Shown piece by piece: positions 63,543 through 64,000 of a stretch of 64,000 nucleotides of DNA (position 1 is the first letter of the stretch; each line of letters starts with the position of its first letter). A model generated the notes under the pieces. That model saw only the letters and a list, made by a program, of their open reading frames with translations, was not told where the DNA came from and ran no database searches. Source of the DNA: Halichoerus grypus (Eukaryota > Chordata > Mammalia > Carnivora > Phocidae); NCBI RefSeq assembly GCF_964656455.1, contig NC_135717.1:141560308-141624307 (forward strand), in the 5' to 3' direction. The translations under genes were made by a program, and so were the position numbers.

Positions 63543-63770
63543 ATATCCAGACCAAAGATTACAACTGGAAGATATTTTCAAATCCCAGGGGCCAAAATTT
63601 CCCCCTTACTCTTCTGAATTGAAATGCGCAACCTTAAAGAAAGCTCTGTGTTTCTGTTACTGTGCCTTACTAAATGGATTGACATTTTAGGAATAGTTCT
63701 AGGAAATAGCTAATTCAGGATAGTCATTTTGTTTTGTACAGAATAAATATGCATTGAAAATGTTTAAGAA
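63543..63770 (+). other. PTPRQ: PTPRQ 3' untranslated region (putative extent)
   Basis: Sequence after the TAA runs to an AATAAA at 63742-63747. The 3' end is drawn about 20 nt past the signal and is inferred, not observed. No other reading frame or repeat is evident here. Confidence 0.6.
63742..63747 (+). terminator. Polyadenylation signal AATAAA for PTPRQ
   Basis: A canonical AATAAA lies 200 nt after the stop codon, followed by a T-rich stretch (about 63785-63810). It is the only canonical hexamer between the stop codon and the window end. Longer 3' UTR forms could use sites beyond 64000. Confidence 0.6.
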
Positions 63771-64000
63771 AAGAGATCCCAGAGATTTTTGAAGTCTTCC
63801 ATATTTTTGGAATGAGCCAAATAGAAAATGATCATTAGATTAGCATGAATGTTTCCAGGTAAATTTTCCCCACATATTGGATTGAATCTTGAACAAGAAT
63901 TGTAAATGTTGATTCGGTCGTGTTATTTTGGCCTCCAGGGTGTTAACGTTCCTTGTGGATAACTTCCAGGACTGTCCTAATGCTCTGTACTTCCGTGTAC
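63771..64000. other. Sequence downstream of the likely PTPRQ cleavage site
   Basis: There is no reading frame, repeat family or RNA gene that I can support in these 230 bases. They may be flanking DNA or part of a longer 3' UTR. Confidence 0.4.

Larger units (their letters stand above)
58126..63139 (+). other. PTPRQ intron, 5.0 kb
   Basis: It contains MIR elements (58775 antisense, 60510 sense, 61300 antisense), an L2-like remnant (about 61985-62190) and a poly-A run (62884-62905). 59270-60100 includes stretches resembling old DNA transposons, but I cannot assign a family. The remainder is unassigned. Confidence 0.75.

Noticed and set aside
60738..61130. 130-codon plus-strand frame after a MIR.
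   Set aside because: No recognisable domain, starts in the MIR tail, and has no poly-A signal or splice evidence.
1..64000. CRISPR arrays, prophage, operons or other prokaryotic systems.
   Set aside because: The direct repeats present are target-site duplications, microsatellites and transposon copies; the gene structure is vertebrate.

Overview
This is a mammalian nuclear window. It has long AT-rich introns, short GT-AG exons and dense interspersed repeats. The young SINEs are tRNA-Lys-derived CAN SINEs (body GGGGCGCCTGGGTGGCTCAG, ending in AAATAAATAAAATCTT), which points to Carnivora, most likely a caniform. The species cannot be told from the sequence alone.

The only host gene I can support is the 3' part of PTPRQ on the + strand, the receptor-type phosphatase/phosphoinositide phosphatase of inner-ear hair-cell stereocilia. 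Fourteen coding exons between 2561 and 63542 join with consistent phases into 1,686 nt, that is 561 residues and a stop. In order they encode the end of the extracellular fibronectin-like region (2561-5320), the single transmembrane helix (15227-15326), the juxtamembrane segment (18475-33192), one cytoplasmic phosphatase domain (33111-63263) and a short tail ending EETTM. The catalytic [10 protein letters not shown] loop is split between 54199-54347 and 57990-58125. The WPD loop reads WPE, the known PTPRQ hallmark. A short 3' UTR has an AATAAA at 63742. The 5' part of the gene lies outside the window.

The introns hold at least 15 CAN SINEs, most with recognisable target-site duplications. They also hold old MIR, L2, MER5A and L1M fragments, two 5'-truncated carnivore L1 3' ends, microsatellites, and one full-length L1 (41814-47998) in the sense orientation between the exons at 36364 and 48745. 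This L1 has an intact 323-codon ORF1. Its ORF2 carries all recognisable domains but is broken by five frameshifts and a stop codon. It sits inside an older L1M fragment, next to a CAN SINE.

The least ordinary items are a TSD-flanked insertion matching only the 5' half of tRNA-Glu(CTC) at 2847-2883, a 94%-identical 63-bp inverted duplication (33286-33348 and 35215-35277), two SINEs that share one target sequence (28022-28456), a four-tract C-run with 1-nt loops at 22242-22264 (a G-quadruplex on the minus strand), and a 22-C run inside a SINE at 9801. I saw no bacterial, plasmid, viral or CRISPR-type system. Repeat family names come from pattern recognition, not a database search.
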